Both the position numbers and the translations under genes were made by a program. The notes beneath the pieces are model-generated. The model saw only the letters and a list, made by a program, of their open reading frames with translations. It was not told the origin of the DNA and did not search any database. Shown here piece after piece: positions 6,188 through 6,250 of a stretch of 6,250 nt of DNA (position 1 is the stretch's first letter; every line of letters begins with the position of its first letter). The stretch is from Oscillospiraceae bacterium (lineage in GTDB: Bacteria > Bacillota > Clostridia > Oscillospirales > Acutalibacteraceae): contig WREG01000119.1 of the NCBI GenBank assembly GCA_009779455.1, positions 1 to 6,250 of the forward strand, written 5' to 3'.

Positions 6188-6250
6188 TCAAACTTTACAT
6201 CCTTTATTTAATTGAATATATTTTATTCCGCCATTTTTTTCATACCATTC
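6188..6250 (-). CDS. C-terminal 20 codons of an unidentified gene (5' part outside window)
   Basis: Entering from the right edge, one - strand frame stays open for 20 codons, EWYEKNGGIKYIQLNKGCKV, and ends at TGA 6190-6188. The other two frames stop within nine codons. The composition looks like a real protein end, but the piece is too short to identify. Its stop overlaps the alternative TTG start of the DUF3307 frame (TTGA). DUF3307 genes are, as I recall, often next to SatD-family genes, so that is one candidate, but nothing in these residues proves it. Confidence 0.4.
   Translation of the reverse strand, partial: EWYEKNGGIKYIQLNKGCKV

Overview
The window looks like chromosomal DNA of an anaerobic Bacillota/Clostridia-type organism, probably a gut or fermenter lineage. 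The evidence is strong AGGAGG-type ribosome binding sites, an ECF-type riboflavin S component behind an FMN riboswitch with an intrinsic terminator, a clostridial-type zincin, and an isopropylmalate-synthase-like protein of the kind linked to Re-citrate synthase in strict anaerobes. The species cannot be named from the sequence.

Layout. Positions 1-2950 are read on the + strand: the 3' part of a small HExxH metallopeptidase gene (open at the left edge), then 16 bases later a complete GH2 beta-mannosidase. Positions 2978-6250 are read on the - strand. In transcription order (right to left) these are the last 20 codons of an unidentified gene at the right edge, a DUF3307 membrane protein, a Re-citrate synthase/2-isopropylmalate-synthase-like enzyme 33 bases downstream of it, and, after a promoter and an FMN riboswitch leader of about 300 bases, a RibU-like riboflavin transporter S component. 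The two blocks converge with only 27 bases between their stop codons (2951-2977), and I see no convincing terminator there.

The best-supported regulatory story is at 3540-3842. It has a -35/-10 promoter, a complete FMN riboswitch (RFN element) aptamer, and a terminator hairpin just before the ribosome binding site of ribU. The 5' strand of the aptamer closing helix P1 can also pair over 9 bp with the 5' arm and loop side of the terminator, which gives a readable antitermination switch: FMN bound closes P1 and allows termination; without FMN the antiterminator forms and ribU is expressed. The aptamer is unusual in that its L5 segment is interrupted by roughly 28 extra bases that fold as a small hairpin and carry a 9-base direct repeat of the neighbouring P5 strand.

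The genes are ordinary metabolic and housekeeping functions (mannoside hydrolysis, citrate/glutamate precursor synthesis, riboflavin uptake). I find no mobile element, CRISPR array, tRNA or rRNA, and no clear sign of a wholly new multi-gene system. The riboswitch variant and the citrate-synthase assignment most deserve a second look.
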